Source of the DNA: Branchiostoma lanceolatum
Taxonomy: Eukaryota; Chordata; Leptocardii; Amphioxiformes; Branchiostomatidae
Length of the DNA stretch: 64,000 bases
Direction: 5' to 3'
NCBI RefSeq assembly: GCF_035083965.1
Contig: NC_089724.1
Location: 17,168,410-17,232,409 of the forward strand
This document shows, piece by piece, positions 34,978 through 47,305 of the stretch (within the stretch, counting starts at the first letter, position 1; each line of letters opens with the position of its first letter). Below the pieces are notes generated by a model. The model searched no databases. It was not told where the DNA came from and saw nothing but the letters and a program-made list of their open reading frames with translations. Both the position numbers and the translations under genes were made by a program.

Positions 34978-37261
34978 ATGTATTTTTGTGTCGAGGAAAG
35001 TTATCTTTTGCATCTGCCAACATACTGGGAGATTGTATACATCTATTTCTTTGCTAGCCTAAAACAGTTTACTCTCTACCTGAGTTTGCTACTCAGTGCC
35101 ATATCTACAATTCTCTAGATTGAACGCGAAAGGACGAATCTCAACTTAACCAAGTCTTCATATTAATGACATGGCAGTTTAGATCATCAGTATCGCAAGG
35201 GACTCAGACCTATGGTAGAATTGTGTTCTGACATACTAGAAATGGTACTTATCAATCATTTTGAAATCAGTTCTGGTCTGACTTCAAGATAACCCGGGCA
35301 ACATTTGCAACTTACGCTGTACTGACCGTCTGACGACTACTCACTCGATGATTGAATTAATCAATTGTTAGGTCACAGTAGGTGACGTCAGATTCCGGCA
35401 TTTTAAATCCAGAATGAATAGGGTTTTCCCGATGATTTTCAAGGAATTTTCCAATTTCTAAGCTCATTAATCATAATTAGTGATTCCCTAGAATTCATCG
35501 TAAAATTCCTGGAAACGCAATAAAAATGCATGTAAGTTTGTGGTGATTTAATTTCACGGTAAGGAGTACGCTGATTCAGTTTGTACTCGGGGTGACTGTG
35601 AAGTTCAATGTTTCAGAGAACGGGGACTTTCCTGATTCTGTTAGCTTATGATTGCTTGGGTTCTTCTACCAACTATTGTCCTTTCTGCGTATCTGCTTTC
35701 AGTGTATTTCCCTCCATATCTTTACGCCCACTCCTCATTTTTGCGGTAGGATCCACATAACTGTGTACCTGCACAAATCGAAGTCAAATTGGAACTAGCT
35801 CACGCACATGATGGTGTTCAAACAGTGCCTTCCATGGCCACATATCAATGCAAACGCATACAAAACAGAATAATAAGGGGGCGTAGATCAAATTATAAGG
35901 GGGCATATATCAAACTTCTACGAGGCCAAAAGATTAACATAAAGATAACATTCGCGTGTACTTTCATTCTACCTATACAAAAATCACATTTTGAAAACAT
36001 TTTGCTTCAACAAAGAATGTTTCAACGCAGCTTCATGAGTGTTAAACTTACCATGACGTCTTTTATTGCTATTTCCCCTGTATTCAATGTGCCGTATGAC
36101 TATGTACACGTTGACTTAACAAGCACACTCAAAATCTAAACAACTTAATTACAGTTGTGTACGGTGATACGATGTCCGACCTAACATGTAAAGACACTGT
36201 GCCCTGGAGTATAGATTTAGCGCATTTAAACGATACAAACCTTCAGGAGGCATTTATAGATAAGAAAATTGATCAGTTGGTTAAATTTGACTTCTTACTT
36301 TCCGATTGAATACGTTCGTGCTCTAAGGGTGTATTCTGCAAGAATATATATATACGTTCACAAATCCGGCATTCTTCTACACGAGATGTTTCACAAGCTA
36401 CGAGGGTGAGTTCAAAGGTACTGCCATTTTTATCATAGCAGATTCATTTTTTTATAGACTGAGTTGAAATTTGGGACAGAAATAATTATAAAGGCACATA
36501 GTCTTCTTGAGACTGAAATACTATCTCATGATGTTGTTCAGTTTGGTACGTAACGTTATGAGAGACTGAGTACTGAGTTGATTCCAAGATGGCCGCCCCT
36601 TGGACAAGTCCGCCGAAAGCAAAGAGCAGTACAATGGGGATTCAATAAGAATTTCGCTCACCAACTTACAGTTCTTGTATAGGAGACGGAAACTAGTAAT
36701 GCACATGTACCAAAATGCACATCACAGGCCCATGTTCATTTCTGAACAAGTCGGGGTTTCTTCTATCGTTGCTTAAGTAGTTAGATATGAGTTGAATTCA
36801 GAGCGGCCATCAGGGTCCTGAATATGCGCTGTGTTGATCAAAAGGTTTTAGTAGACTACTCTCCGTAAAGTAAGAGAAACGAAACTTTTTGATCGTTAAA
36901 CATGTTATAACTGTTTCAAGTTTCGTTTCGCTCATTTATGCAAAAGTAGGCTACACAACCTTTAATGAACACATTAGCTATGCATTCATCTGGCTCCAAT
37001 ATCACACATCACTCCATCCTAGCAGCTGTAAAAGAAGATCTGTCTGCTCGAAGTTCAGACATGAAAATAGACCTATGGCATATAGAGACATGTACTATCA
37101 TACATGTGTACTTTCAGTCTCCTACAGTATCTGAAATGGGTCCTGCGGAACTGCTTCTGAGGGGCGATTTGTCCAAAGGGCGACCACCTTGAAATCAACT
37201 TAATCACTCGTACGAATCTGAACAACAAATTGAGATATGTCCGGCATGTTTTGCCCAAAGG
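34978..37261. other. Gene-poor intergenic sequence
   Basis: There is no supported exon. Two weakly similar segments occur near 36590-36680 and 37140-37200, in inverted orientation: ccaagatggccgccccttgg/acaagtccgcc against gcgatttgtccaaagggcga/ccaccttg. They suggest the ends of an old inverted-repeat element of about 600 bp. Confidence 0.35.
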
Positions 37262-37269
37262 TTTTGAGT

Positions 37270-37369
37270 TGGTGAGACAAAAAAAAACTTGACAAAGTAT
37301 AAAAAGCCCGACAAAAACGCCTAAAACACGTCAAAAACCATCCGGACCCACTCCTCTGCTTGGAGAGTA
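37270..37369 (-). mobile_element. Half copy of the hAT-like foldback MITE
   Basis: The segment agcccgacaaaaacgcctaa...cacgtcaaaaacc...ctctgcttggagagta matches the right arm of the complete element at 57902-58093 almost base for base, including the terminal ggagagta. The left arm is missing. Confidence 0.75.
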
Positions 37370-38894
37370 TGATCCCTCTGGTTGGCAGGCCAATCAATGA
37401 ACAAAAAAAAAGCAGGTGAAAAGATTACCAAGTCGTAAGTATCTCAATTTAGAAAGCTGGTATTGAGTGTCAGAAAAGTAACATGATGATAATATAAAAT
37501 CACTCCTCTTTACGATATATGACTGGGTTGTCGCGATGAACAAGTTCCTCCTTTGGTGTCTGCACAGCCCGGGGTGTGTTTTCTGCTTGCATATGCAAGA
37601 ACGGTGTCAGAGATTGCTGTCCACTACCATCGACTGTAGAGTAGGAGGTGTACAGTAGAACGCGTCCTCCAAGCCGACGGTGGGCAGGTCCGATGAAAAG
37701 CCGGTACTGTCCGCTTCCAGTGCGCGCTGGAGCGTGGGTGGGTGGAATGGTACTTCTTGATTTCGCGAGCCCAGACTATTCTGCATGATAAGAAGATACG
37801 CTTGTCTATGCGGTCATTCCCACAAGGAACCCTGAACTTCCTTGAATATCAAGGACAAACGAACGTCGCATGAGTTTTTGCAGATTTTTTTTCCATGTTT
37901 TGTGCAGCCCTGCACCGAATGACGATGTTGCACTGCCTGTACACCTGCACACACACACACCTACACAAAGTACGGACGTCGAATGGCGTCAGTAGATCTG
38001 ACCACCATGAAGTAGCATGGCCGGCAGAAGTTATCCAAACCTCGTCGTGTCAGATTCTCGTGTTAGTCAGTCTGTGTCCTGTTCTCAGCTTTGTTCGTGG
38101 CTGAAACCTTTCTGAACGTCACGTCGTGCCTGCAGTCGTCGTCATCGAGTTAAAGTCTATTAATCATTTCGGAAATTAGTACGTCTTGCTCTGTTTGTGT
38201 TGTCATTTCAGCATAGTCCGTTCTGTTTTGAAGCCGCAAGCTGTCCCCGGACATGTGCTTGTCACTCCGTTTGGACATCGCACGTGGTGGTGCCTGCTTC
38301 AAGAGATCTTCCACTTCCTTGTCGGGCCCGTTCAAATCCGTGTCGAACACGCCAGCCAGGTTGTCGGCAAGGAGGCGCACCCTGTCCCCGTGAGAAAGAC
38401 CGGGTTCCGCGGTAACTGACCCAAGAGTGTCCAAAAGGTTTAATCTGCGTGGTTTAGGAGACAGCATCATAAAAGATGACCAGGTGTCTTCTATGTATAA
38501 GCTAGACTGGTTTCGCTTGCATGTCGGTAGTAGTGCATGTAGCGACGTCGACATAGTAAATAAACTAGTAAACAATCCAGCGATTTGTAACGAGTGGTAT
38601 GGTATGCGCGTGGGCGAACCACCACTTCAGGCTAGTACATGGCGCGCCTTGTACCTCCTAATATGGCAAGCGTTTAATCAATCAATTAATCAATCAATTA
38701 CATCTATTTAAAGACTAATAAGCAGGCAAACCGAACAATATAGAACTGTTTCTATCTGACATTATTATTTATGTGTTAGCAAAGGTTTTTAGTCTAAAGG
38801 AGTTGATGCTCGCGGTGTCCAAAATATCTTCAGTCTCCTCTGGGCTTGCTGAAGTCAGCACCCATGACACAGCCCAACACGATATGGTCTTTTC
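37370..38894. other. Intergenic sequence without a clear gene
   Basis: A minus-strand open frame (38575-38150) and overlapping plus-strand frames have unremarkable composition and no recognised family. A (aatc)n-type microsatellite occurs at 38677-38700. Confidence 0.3.
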
Positions 38895-39134
38895 TAAAGC
38901 CCCTGTCACACTTGTGCGTATATTCAAGTGCGCATGAGTTGCGTATTAATATTTCTTAGGTTTAAGAAAAGTTTGCGGGGAAGAAGTTGTTTTCTGCGTT
39001 GACCCACCGTTGTGCAGCCTAGTTATCGACCAAGGAAATGACTTCTTTGGCTGAAACTTCAACCTTGACCAAAAACATGTTAATACGCAACTCATACAGG
39101 CTTGTATATTCGCACAAGTGTGACAGGGGCTTTA
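38895..39134. mobile_element. 240-bp MITE with ~50-bp terminal inverted repeats
   Basis: The left end taaagcccctgtcacacttg-tgcgtatattcaag is the inverse of ...gaatat(a)-cgcacaa-gtgtgacaggggctttа-type sequence at the right end. The arms continue into gagttgcgtatta / taatacgcaactc. The middle is unrelated and non-coding. Target duplication is ambiguous because the palindrome runs into the flanks. Confidence 0.75.
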
Positions 39135-41079
39135 AGGGCCACAGCCAATTGCGCGTGTCCCCTCACCTCCTTTTGAAAAATGCATTTCGAATTCGACGGA
39201 AGGAGAAATTGATATCCCAAAATGGTCATATCCTCATCCCAATTAAAGGTTTCTGTAAATTAAGGTCACATAGCGCCCTTCGTGAAACTAGCGCATCTTC
39301 GCTGTAAAAGTTTTTGATAAATTGTCGTACGAATAAAACCGCCAATTACAAAATGAGCTAAATTTATTTGTTTCGCACGGTCGCATCAGGTACACGTGCA
39401 CCCTACGATGTTATCCATCAGTCTAACATCATTCGGCCCAACATGTTGCCGTCTGTGGGTACATGTCCTGCAGCAACGTGGCTTCGTTTCCACCACACCT
39501 TGCCTGGCCTTGATGACGTCAACGGGTCATTGACGTATGTGAGAAATCGAGTATGAGTGGGAGGTAGGTGTTGAGGTCAAGAAGGTTCCCCTTAACTTAC
39601 GGGAACAACGCTCCCTCCAAAAGACTGCACCCCTGCTGGTCAGGAGCACGGCATATCGTGGTTAACCCCGGCGGGTAGACCCGGATTTCAACCTCCAGTA
39701 TTTTGACCCAGAAGCGAGATTTCCCCCAACTAGACCACTTTAGTATAAGTCTAGATCTATATGTACACGCACCACTGCCCAAATGCAGAACCTTAACACG
39801 CCCCATTATATACACCCACGACCTCGACAGTCCGCACATGTTTGTTACCTTCGCCAAGAAGGATACTGTATATTTCGTTACTTCTGCAGCGAACCACCCG
39901 GTCATTTTCGCGCCAAATGAAGGGAACAAACCCTCACTAGATTGAACAGTCACAATCAATTTAGAACTAGAGTTCGGCGATCCCATACCCTCGGCGAATG
40001 GTGTTAACTTGTATGAAAGATGTGTTTGAAAGGTGTTTATGTTATGGATTGCATACTTAATGTATGATGATGTTCACCTTAATTTAACTTCCGAATGCAA
40101 GTATCAAATTACCGTCATTTACAACTTTGGGATCATAGCATTTTCTCATCAATTAAACAAATTATGTCCTTATTTACATAATCGATATATCCATCAGTTT
40201 TCCTCTCTATGTTACAGTTCTCAGTTCATATGTCTTGAAGCGCCATTGTGAAAAACACTGCCCACATGCATGCTGACCCAAAGCCTGACACTGTCTATAT
40301 GTATCCTCGTATATAGGTGTCCTCGTATATAGGTCGTCATAAAAAATAGCACATTGAAAGGGAATTTCAACTTTTCCTCATTAATCATGCAAAATGAGGA
40401 CCTGATTTGCATAGAATGCATCTAATTATGTTAATCACCACTAATCGTTCCTACCTGCCCAAAACAATCAAGGTCCACCAAACCCTGGTTTGAGTTATCC
40501 TCCTCCAAAATTTAGATAAAAAATGATCACTGTAGTACCGTAGAATCCCCCCCAGAAGACCCATCTTCGAAAATGACCTTCGTCTCCCCAACAGAAACTT
40601 ACCTACCAAAAATCACCAACATCCGTTCATGGCATCAAGAGTTATATCGCCAACACCATCACTCCACAAATCCCGACTAAAAATATACCCTTCTGCCTAC
40701 GGCGAAGGCAATGACGCTGCAGAGGCGGGAACTTCAATCTGGGATAAACTCTTGAGATAAAGTTCCAGGGTCCTTGTTTTCTGTTGGAAATCTTTGAATT
40801 TCTTTGTTGCCTGTTGAAAGTACAGTCAAGACCTGCCAGGTATGATACACCCAGAACGCACACACTATACTACTAGGTTAGGTCGATGGCTTCGTTGCCA
40901 GCGTCGTCGTGCAGGTTGAAAAAGATCTTAGCTTTTCGTGGAGCTGATCTTTACAAACATATCAGTCATTAGTTTTTCACCCCTCTGCAAAATATAAAAA
41001 GAAGAAGCAAATGGAAGGAAACAAAATGGAGACAGTTGTAACAATGGGGATCAACCTCCACTAACTGACCAATCTAACG
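39135..41079. other. Intergenic sequence with AT-rich repeat fragments
   Basis: There is no supported exon. The segment at about 39965-40430 starts ctagagttcggcgatcccat and ends in 'cattaatcatgcaaaatgag' sequence. It resembles the element in P5CS intron 1. Confidence 0.35.
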
Positions 41080-41200
41080 GGTCCGGACCTTTTAGCCTAG
41101 TGGTTGGCGCGTTGAATTCCCAAGCCGTGCGGATCGGGATTGGCGCGGGTTCTAATCCCAGGAGCGGCATACTCGCCTCTTTGGGTTTTTACACAGTTAT
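41080..41200 (+). mobile_element. tRNA-derived SINE-like sequence
   Basis: A Pol III A box, TAGCCTAGTGG (41093-41103), is followed 55 bp on by a B box, GGTTCTAATCC (41148-41158, one mismatch to GGTTCGANTCC). The sequence around them does not fold into a proper acceptor or anticodon stem, so a tRNA-derived SINE head fits better than a working tRNA gene. The 3' extent is not certain. Confidence 0.6.
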
Positions 41201-41437
41201 CTAAAAACAAATTTAAATCAGCATACCGGTGTCTTGTCGCTCACTTTGGACATACACAGGCTATAGAGGCATTACCATGCACAGGTCTTTGTTAAAATTT
41301 CCCCTTTTGGTATTCTTGAAATGGTATAGTCCAAGGTGAGTTGATGTTTGCTCGTACAAAAGGCCATTGCCCTCTACATGTCACAAGTCTACCCGCCCGT
41401 TACAACAAGGCACCGTTAGCGTTCTCACATCTTCGAC

Positions 41438-44400
41438 ATGGCGGCCTCTCTACTCGCCTGTACCCTGCTAGTCTTGCTAACGGGCGTCCGGGGGGCGGGC
41501 GCACAGTTGTGCCAGAAGGTCGACGCCTGCTCCTGTAAGCTGGATAACGGCACGGTGGTGAGCCTGCACAGCTTGGCTAACACGGACGGCGGCTTCGCCT
41601 TCAAGACGGGCTTTGAGGGAAACACGTTCTGGTACAACCCGTGCTTTGGGTTCGACCAGGTGGGTGTTTTAGATACAGCGGCCGAAAAGCTGTGTTTTTC
41701 ATACGCGGAGCGAGTACCAGTGCTGCATCACTCGTTACACGTCGATAATCTTTAATTTGCGGAAAACTACTGTCTCCATTAATACCAAATATGTAAAGAT
41801 TCTACGTAGATAAATTCACCTGGATTTGGTAAGTGTTTTCTTTTTGTCCACTAAAATTGCCCACGCCGTGGACCAGGCTAAGTCTGAATTATATTGACAG
41901 CATTTTACAAATATCACATATAACGTTAACTCCACCGTGACGACTTGGTAGAAAGTTGTGGTTTTACCTGTGTCTTTTGGCTACACCTCAGACGCGGAGC
42001 CGATATACGTATATGTAGTACATTAAGTACACGGCCTGTATGTTCCCACCAGGGCAGCAGTTGCCATGACGTCAGCCTGTGTGCGAACATGAAGGACGAC
42101 CCTGCAGACAACACCGAACCCCTGGGGATCGTACAGCCGGACGCTATCACGGTTATCAACAGCACTACTGTGGCCTTCAAGGTGAGTTATCAGGGGGCGA
42201 CCGTTATGTATTACAGTCATTAACGGCTTTTGAGATGAGTGAAAAACATCAACTCCGTAAGCTACAATTGGGTGTTGAGGAAACTGTTTATTCGATGGCA
42301 TTATTTAAAATCTGTCTTGCATTCTGCGTTAGTTTTTTTTAAATGTCCTTGCACCTGCTTCCCCTACCATGCAGTACAAGTCGGGTTTCTCCCTTGAGAG
42401 CGAGGTTTACGTCACGTGTGACGAGCAGGCCACGCAGCCGGTGTTCCTGTCGCACGGCACCGACCCTGATCGCTCAACTAGGTAACTACTACACCGTTTC
42501 TTATGTGTTATGTGAAAACCATGTTTCTAATAAGAACAAATAAAACTAAAAATTCATAAATGTTCTAATTTACCGTCTTCTTCTCTCTGGTTGATTGCCA
42601 TACATGTTAGGATTGTTTCTGTACAAAGCAGGGAACAAAACTGTGATTATTGATGCCCCATCTTTAAGCTTTTTACCCCCCCCCCCCCCACCATGCAGGT
42701 ATGTCTTTTCCCTGACCTCTGCAGAAGTCTGTGCCAGGCATGCGCAGTGTAAACAGGTGAGGCTACCACTTCTTCACGACTGCATTAGCTTCAAAATGTT
42801 CTTACAGTTTTGCTTCAATCTACCTGTCTGGTTGCACAACTCAGAAACTGACAAATGAACGTAAACTGACACAAGTTAAAAAGTTTTAGTTTAAAACTAA
42901 TAAAAGCCTCTCTGCAGGCCTTCTAGGAGCGCCGTTTTGCTGATTTTCAACATTGGCCGGGTTCTCAAATCGATCCGAGTCCACGCATACCCAACAATAT
43001 CTTATGTACATACGTGCATGTATGTGTGTGTCCAAACGAAGTAGTTTATCAAATGAAACCCGAACAACTTGCCACGTGGACAAACATCCGCCAAATGACC
43101 CCCTTTGACCCCTCCACTCCCACCGCCAGAACAAACAATTTGGACGCACCTGGGGGACAAACTGATCTGGGGTCAACTAAAGTCAGATGTTAGGAATAAT
43201 CATTAACTTGCCTCATATAATAGCTCAATGGACATACACCAAAAACTGTCAATTCAAAAGGAAATGAATCTAAACATAACATGGTGTAAGGTCTGCACTG
43301 TTTACTTATACATTTAACGTCAGGTTCTCCTCTATCCTGAACTACTGAACTGATTGATTGATCGATTGATTGATTGATTGGCATTGATGCTAGACATCTG
43401 AGACACCACTGATTTACAACTAAAATAAGGTAATATTTATGTGCTGATACGTAACGTTACTACAGCTATTATCCTAAGATAATTCATCTATGCCTGGGTT
43501 TCTAGTCCCCTCCGTTGTGTGTACCATATATAAAACTTTTGGTTTTGCGCGATACTATTGTTGTGCTTCTCATCATGCTCCACCCTGTTAGGTTGATCGG
43601 TGCACGTGCACGATGGACGATGGCACTGGGAATCTGAACCTGCACACCTTCAGCCGCCCTGAGAAACCCTGGGAGATCACGGTACCCGATGGAATCGTGT
43701 ACTACAACCCGTGTGTAGGTGAGTCATGGTGCCGCCAATAACGTGTACTACAGCCCGCGTGTAGGTACACTATGGTACCATGTACTACAACCAATGGTAC
43801 CGCCAATAACGTGTACTACAGCCCACGTGTAGGTACGCTATGGTACCGTGTACTACAGCCCGTGTGTAGGTAAGCTATGGTATCGTGTACTACAACCCGT
43901 GTGTAGGTAAGCTATGGTACCATGTACTACAACCAATGGTACCGCCAATAACGTGTACTACAGCCCACGTGTAGGTACGCTATGGTACCGTGTACTACAG
44001 CCCGTGTGTAGGTAAGCTATGGTATCGTGTACTACAACCCGTGTGTAGGTAAGCTATGGTACCGTGTACTACAGCCCGTGTGTAGGTAAGCTATGGTACC
44101 GTGTACTACAGCCCGTGTGTAGGTAAGCTATGGTACCGTGTACTACAGCCCGTGTGTAGGTAAGCTATGGTACCGTGTAGTACAACCCGTGTGTAGGTGA
44201 GTCATGGTACCGTCACTACCGTTACTACCGTGTTCCCATGTCATTACCCACATACCAAATACCATCACAATTCATTCAGAGGTTCTTAAGTTATATAATA
44301 CTGACTACAGATTTGTGGACACATAGACACACACACACACACACACACACAGACACACCCAAAATTATACCACCATATTTTTCAAGGAGGTAAAAAAACA

Positions 44401-46904
44401 ATAGCAACCCCTCTATCCTGCAGGAGTTGGTGCCAACATATCGGACGCCTGTAAGGGCGCCGCGGTTTGTCTGAAACAGGGCGACACGTTTGTCAACTTA
44501 GGGTCGGCACTGTCCGGGGTCTTTATAACCGATGAAGACGGTGACGTCATTTTGGAGTACCACAATCTTCAGGACGAGGCGAAGTAGGTGACCTTGTATT
44601 GTGACTAACAACTCTCTGGGTGATTGTCATGTATATGTAATATCGTTCCATATTATTCGGACATTAGTAGTATAAGAGGGACTAACGTTAGATGAAAAAG
44701 CTTATTGAGGTCACCCACGGCTCATATGAATTGATGAATTTTTACTCCTGAATGAATTTAAAAACAGTATGTGAAATAACAAAAATGTGATAGGTAAACA
44801 TCTGTATCTGTATCTATATAGCCGGTATAACCGCCATTAGGCGTAACACACCAGCTTCGAGCGAACATGTGCGAGCAAATGCACAACATTCCACTACTTA
44901 TCAATGAGCCCCTGTAAAAAAACGCCATTCGAAAATTGAAAAATCTGTGGGAAAATCAAATAAAATGATGTACGTCAACTCCGTATCTTCTCTCACAACA
45001 GGACGGCGAAAGTGACCTTGACCTGTGACCCCTCTGCCCGCGTGGAACCCGTGTTTGAAAATCCGTCGTTGAGCGAGAGCCACCTGGTAGGTGTGATGGT
45101 ATTGCAAAGTACAAAGCATTGGGGCAACTGTTGCCTATTTCAGGATGTTGCCCCTCTCTTATAAAAGCGTTCCCTTAGCTAGGTACATCTGGGCTCATTC
45201 CTGGACATAAACTAGCAACCGTTCCTGTTGTGTCGAAATATATTCCCACGGCCTTTCACGGAATAATTTCAGATTGCAACTTTGGTGCGGTTTGATGATA
45301 TTTGACATTCCACGATGTGTTTTAGAAATGGCAGCAAAAGAATGCATAATTTGGGCACGTCGGGTAACATATTTACTAGTGTTTTAGTACAAGAAACAGA
45401 ACAATGCGTGTTTCTATGGGACGTGAAGTGTGTAACTGTACTTTGCCAACGACCAATATTTTCCATTCAGTCTGTCACGATGAAGAGCGTGTGCGCATGC
45501 GCTGGGTCCTGTATGTTCCCAGCCCGCACCTGCACCGCTGACGACAGCTGCAGCTGTAAGATGAGTGACGGCTCCGGGACGGTCAGCCTGCATGCCCTGG
45601 ACAACCCGGCAGCTGCCTTCAAGGATGTGGCCACAACGTCAGGGGTGGAATACACGTTTTACTACAACCCTTGCAGCGGTCTTACAATCGGTATGCACGG
45701 ATAGACGGCGTCAGGAGTGAATTAAAGATTCAGAACAGCCAAAGTTTGCTAGAGTTCGCAATGTTTTGTAGCAGACCCGACTCCATTTCACATACGGAGG
45801 ATGGTTGAGCCGCTAGCGTTGTGTTACAAATTTCCTCAAATGAAGACATTGCTATTTGAGGCTAGATCGTAAATGTAAAGTCAAAAGATAAATGCGCATA
45901 TTGTAAAACGTAATATCGATAAAGAAGCCAAACTTAGCACTCTCGTACTGGAATCCAGATTTAGTCTGCCCTAACCGTCATTTTCCGTCCAGCGGTATAC
46001 TCTGTTACTCTGTTATGTGGACTTTGTGGTGCTCCGCTAATACTGAATGCTCAAAGTGTGATTACTCTCGGAAGTCAAAGCCATGTTTTATGTCTATGTT
46101 TGTCAGGTTTGGAGGCGTGCATGAACGTGTCGGGCTGTGCATATAACCACGTGGCGCAGCGCTACACAGCACTGGGCACCGTCCAGCCTGACGCCTTCAC
46201 ACCGGACGAGGGGAGGCTCATTATCGCGTACTCAGGTAGGATTACTTGGCGACTACTGTATTACAAACACGAATAGTACTTTCAGCGAGTACGTTGAATG
46301 TGACTGGGTCCCAAGAGGCTTCAGTAGCGTATAAAAAGTGACATAGGTTTGAGCCCCTTTAAGAGGATAACTGAAAAGGGGAGCAACAAATTTTCATTCC
46401 TTTGCATAATTGATACGACTTGCATAATTGATACGACTTGATATCCAAGTGGTAAATGACGATAATTTCATACTGTGACATGTGTAAGTAAATTGATAAT
46501 GAACACCGACATACATAGATTATGTTAATGTTTAAGTCATTCGCATAAAATTTACAAAAGCTCAAAATATTTAATGGAGATGTCGTCGACCTCTAGTTAA
46601 TTTGTTGACTAAATAACTTGTTGATGCTTGTGAACTGATAAATTGAAGGGCTAGACTTTACGGAACAACAGGACCTGTAATTGCAATATATCTATACGCA
46701 CAAGTACGTGTTTCGTGACGCTTTCTCTTCACATCTGCAGACAAACAGAGCGGGATGTCTTACAACTTGACCCTCGTGTGCGACATCGCGGCTACCAACC
46801 CGAAGTTCGCCTTCACCGGAACTCGTCTGCAGAACAGCTACGACTTCATGTTGACAACGAGATGCGCATGCGCGGACGAGTGCGCAGTCAACGGTTTAAA
46901 ATAG
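41438..46904 (+). CDS. Gene A: secreted protein with three CIMR/MRH-like repeats, complete
   Basis: Exons: 41438-41659, 42053-42181, 42375-42481, 42699-42756, 43592-43718, 44424-44583, 45002-45086, 45471-45690, 46107-46235 and 46741-46904. All joins are in frame with GT-AG borders: 466 residues. A signal peptide (MAASLLACTLLVLLTGVRGA) opens the protein. Three repeats follow, each with CxC...DG(S/T)G...L..L, (F/Y)YNPC, a Cys pair, LG.VQPD, a hydrophobic strand, a '(V/L)TC D' strand and a closing Cys-rich turn (VCACAGSC, CACADEC). This is the layout of cation-independent mannose-6-phosphate receptor repeats. No transmembrane segment or tail is present, so a soluble secreted or luminal protein is predicted; sugar binding is not shown. 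AATAAA at 46997-47002 follows. Confidence 0.85.
43698..44212 (+). repeat. 37-bp minisatellite copying an exon end plus its splice donor
   Basis: Unit starts are at 43698 (the real end of gene A exon 5), 43743, 43811, 43848, 43885, 43953, 43990, 44027, 44064, 44101, 44138 and 44175, with truncated units at 43780 and 43922. Spacing is 37 bp within runs. The unit is gtgtactacagcccgtgtgt + aggtaagctatggtacc. It repeats the coding end (Y-Y-N/S-P-C-V) and the GTAAG/GTGAG donor. A 142-bp higher-order duplication is visible (43811 to 43953). Confidence 0.93.
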
Positions 46905-47305
46905 CGCCATACGGTCAATGGAGTTGCCGTCCGGTGGTAGGTTACGGCAAATTAAAGACCAAAGTCATGTTCCAATCAATGTAAAGTTGACACGTAAATA
47001 AACAAACAAACAAACAAAACGAAACAACTGTGAACTCAGTGAAGATGCAAATTAAGACAGAAAATAGAATGATGAAAGACGTTTATTTAGATATCGTAGG
47101 CAAAATTAATCGAACAATAGCAGAAGTTATGATGTTAATGAAATGTGGTTGCTAATACCAATGCGTTGACTGATATATACCAAGGAGGTTAAAATCTGAT
47201 GATACAGTTGCGGTTGAATGCGCAGGTTTGACTATACTACATATCACTGTGTCATGGCAACGGCACGATAGTAAGATCACTTCTGGGTGTCACTGTGGTA
47301 AGAAG
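46905..47305. other. Convergent 3' ends of genes A and B
   Basis: Gene A (plus) ends at 46904 with AATAAA at 46997. Gene B (minus) ends at 47306 with minus-strand AATAAA at 47087-47082. The two poly(A) signals are about 80 bp apart, leaving almost no spacer. No gene is present. Confidence 0.5.

Noticed and set aside
41093-41158. Possible second tRNA gene (A and B boxes)
   Set aside because: No paired acceptor or anticodon stem can be drawn; kept as a SINE-like sequence.
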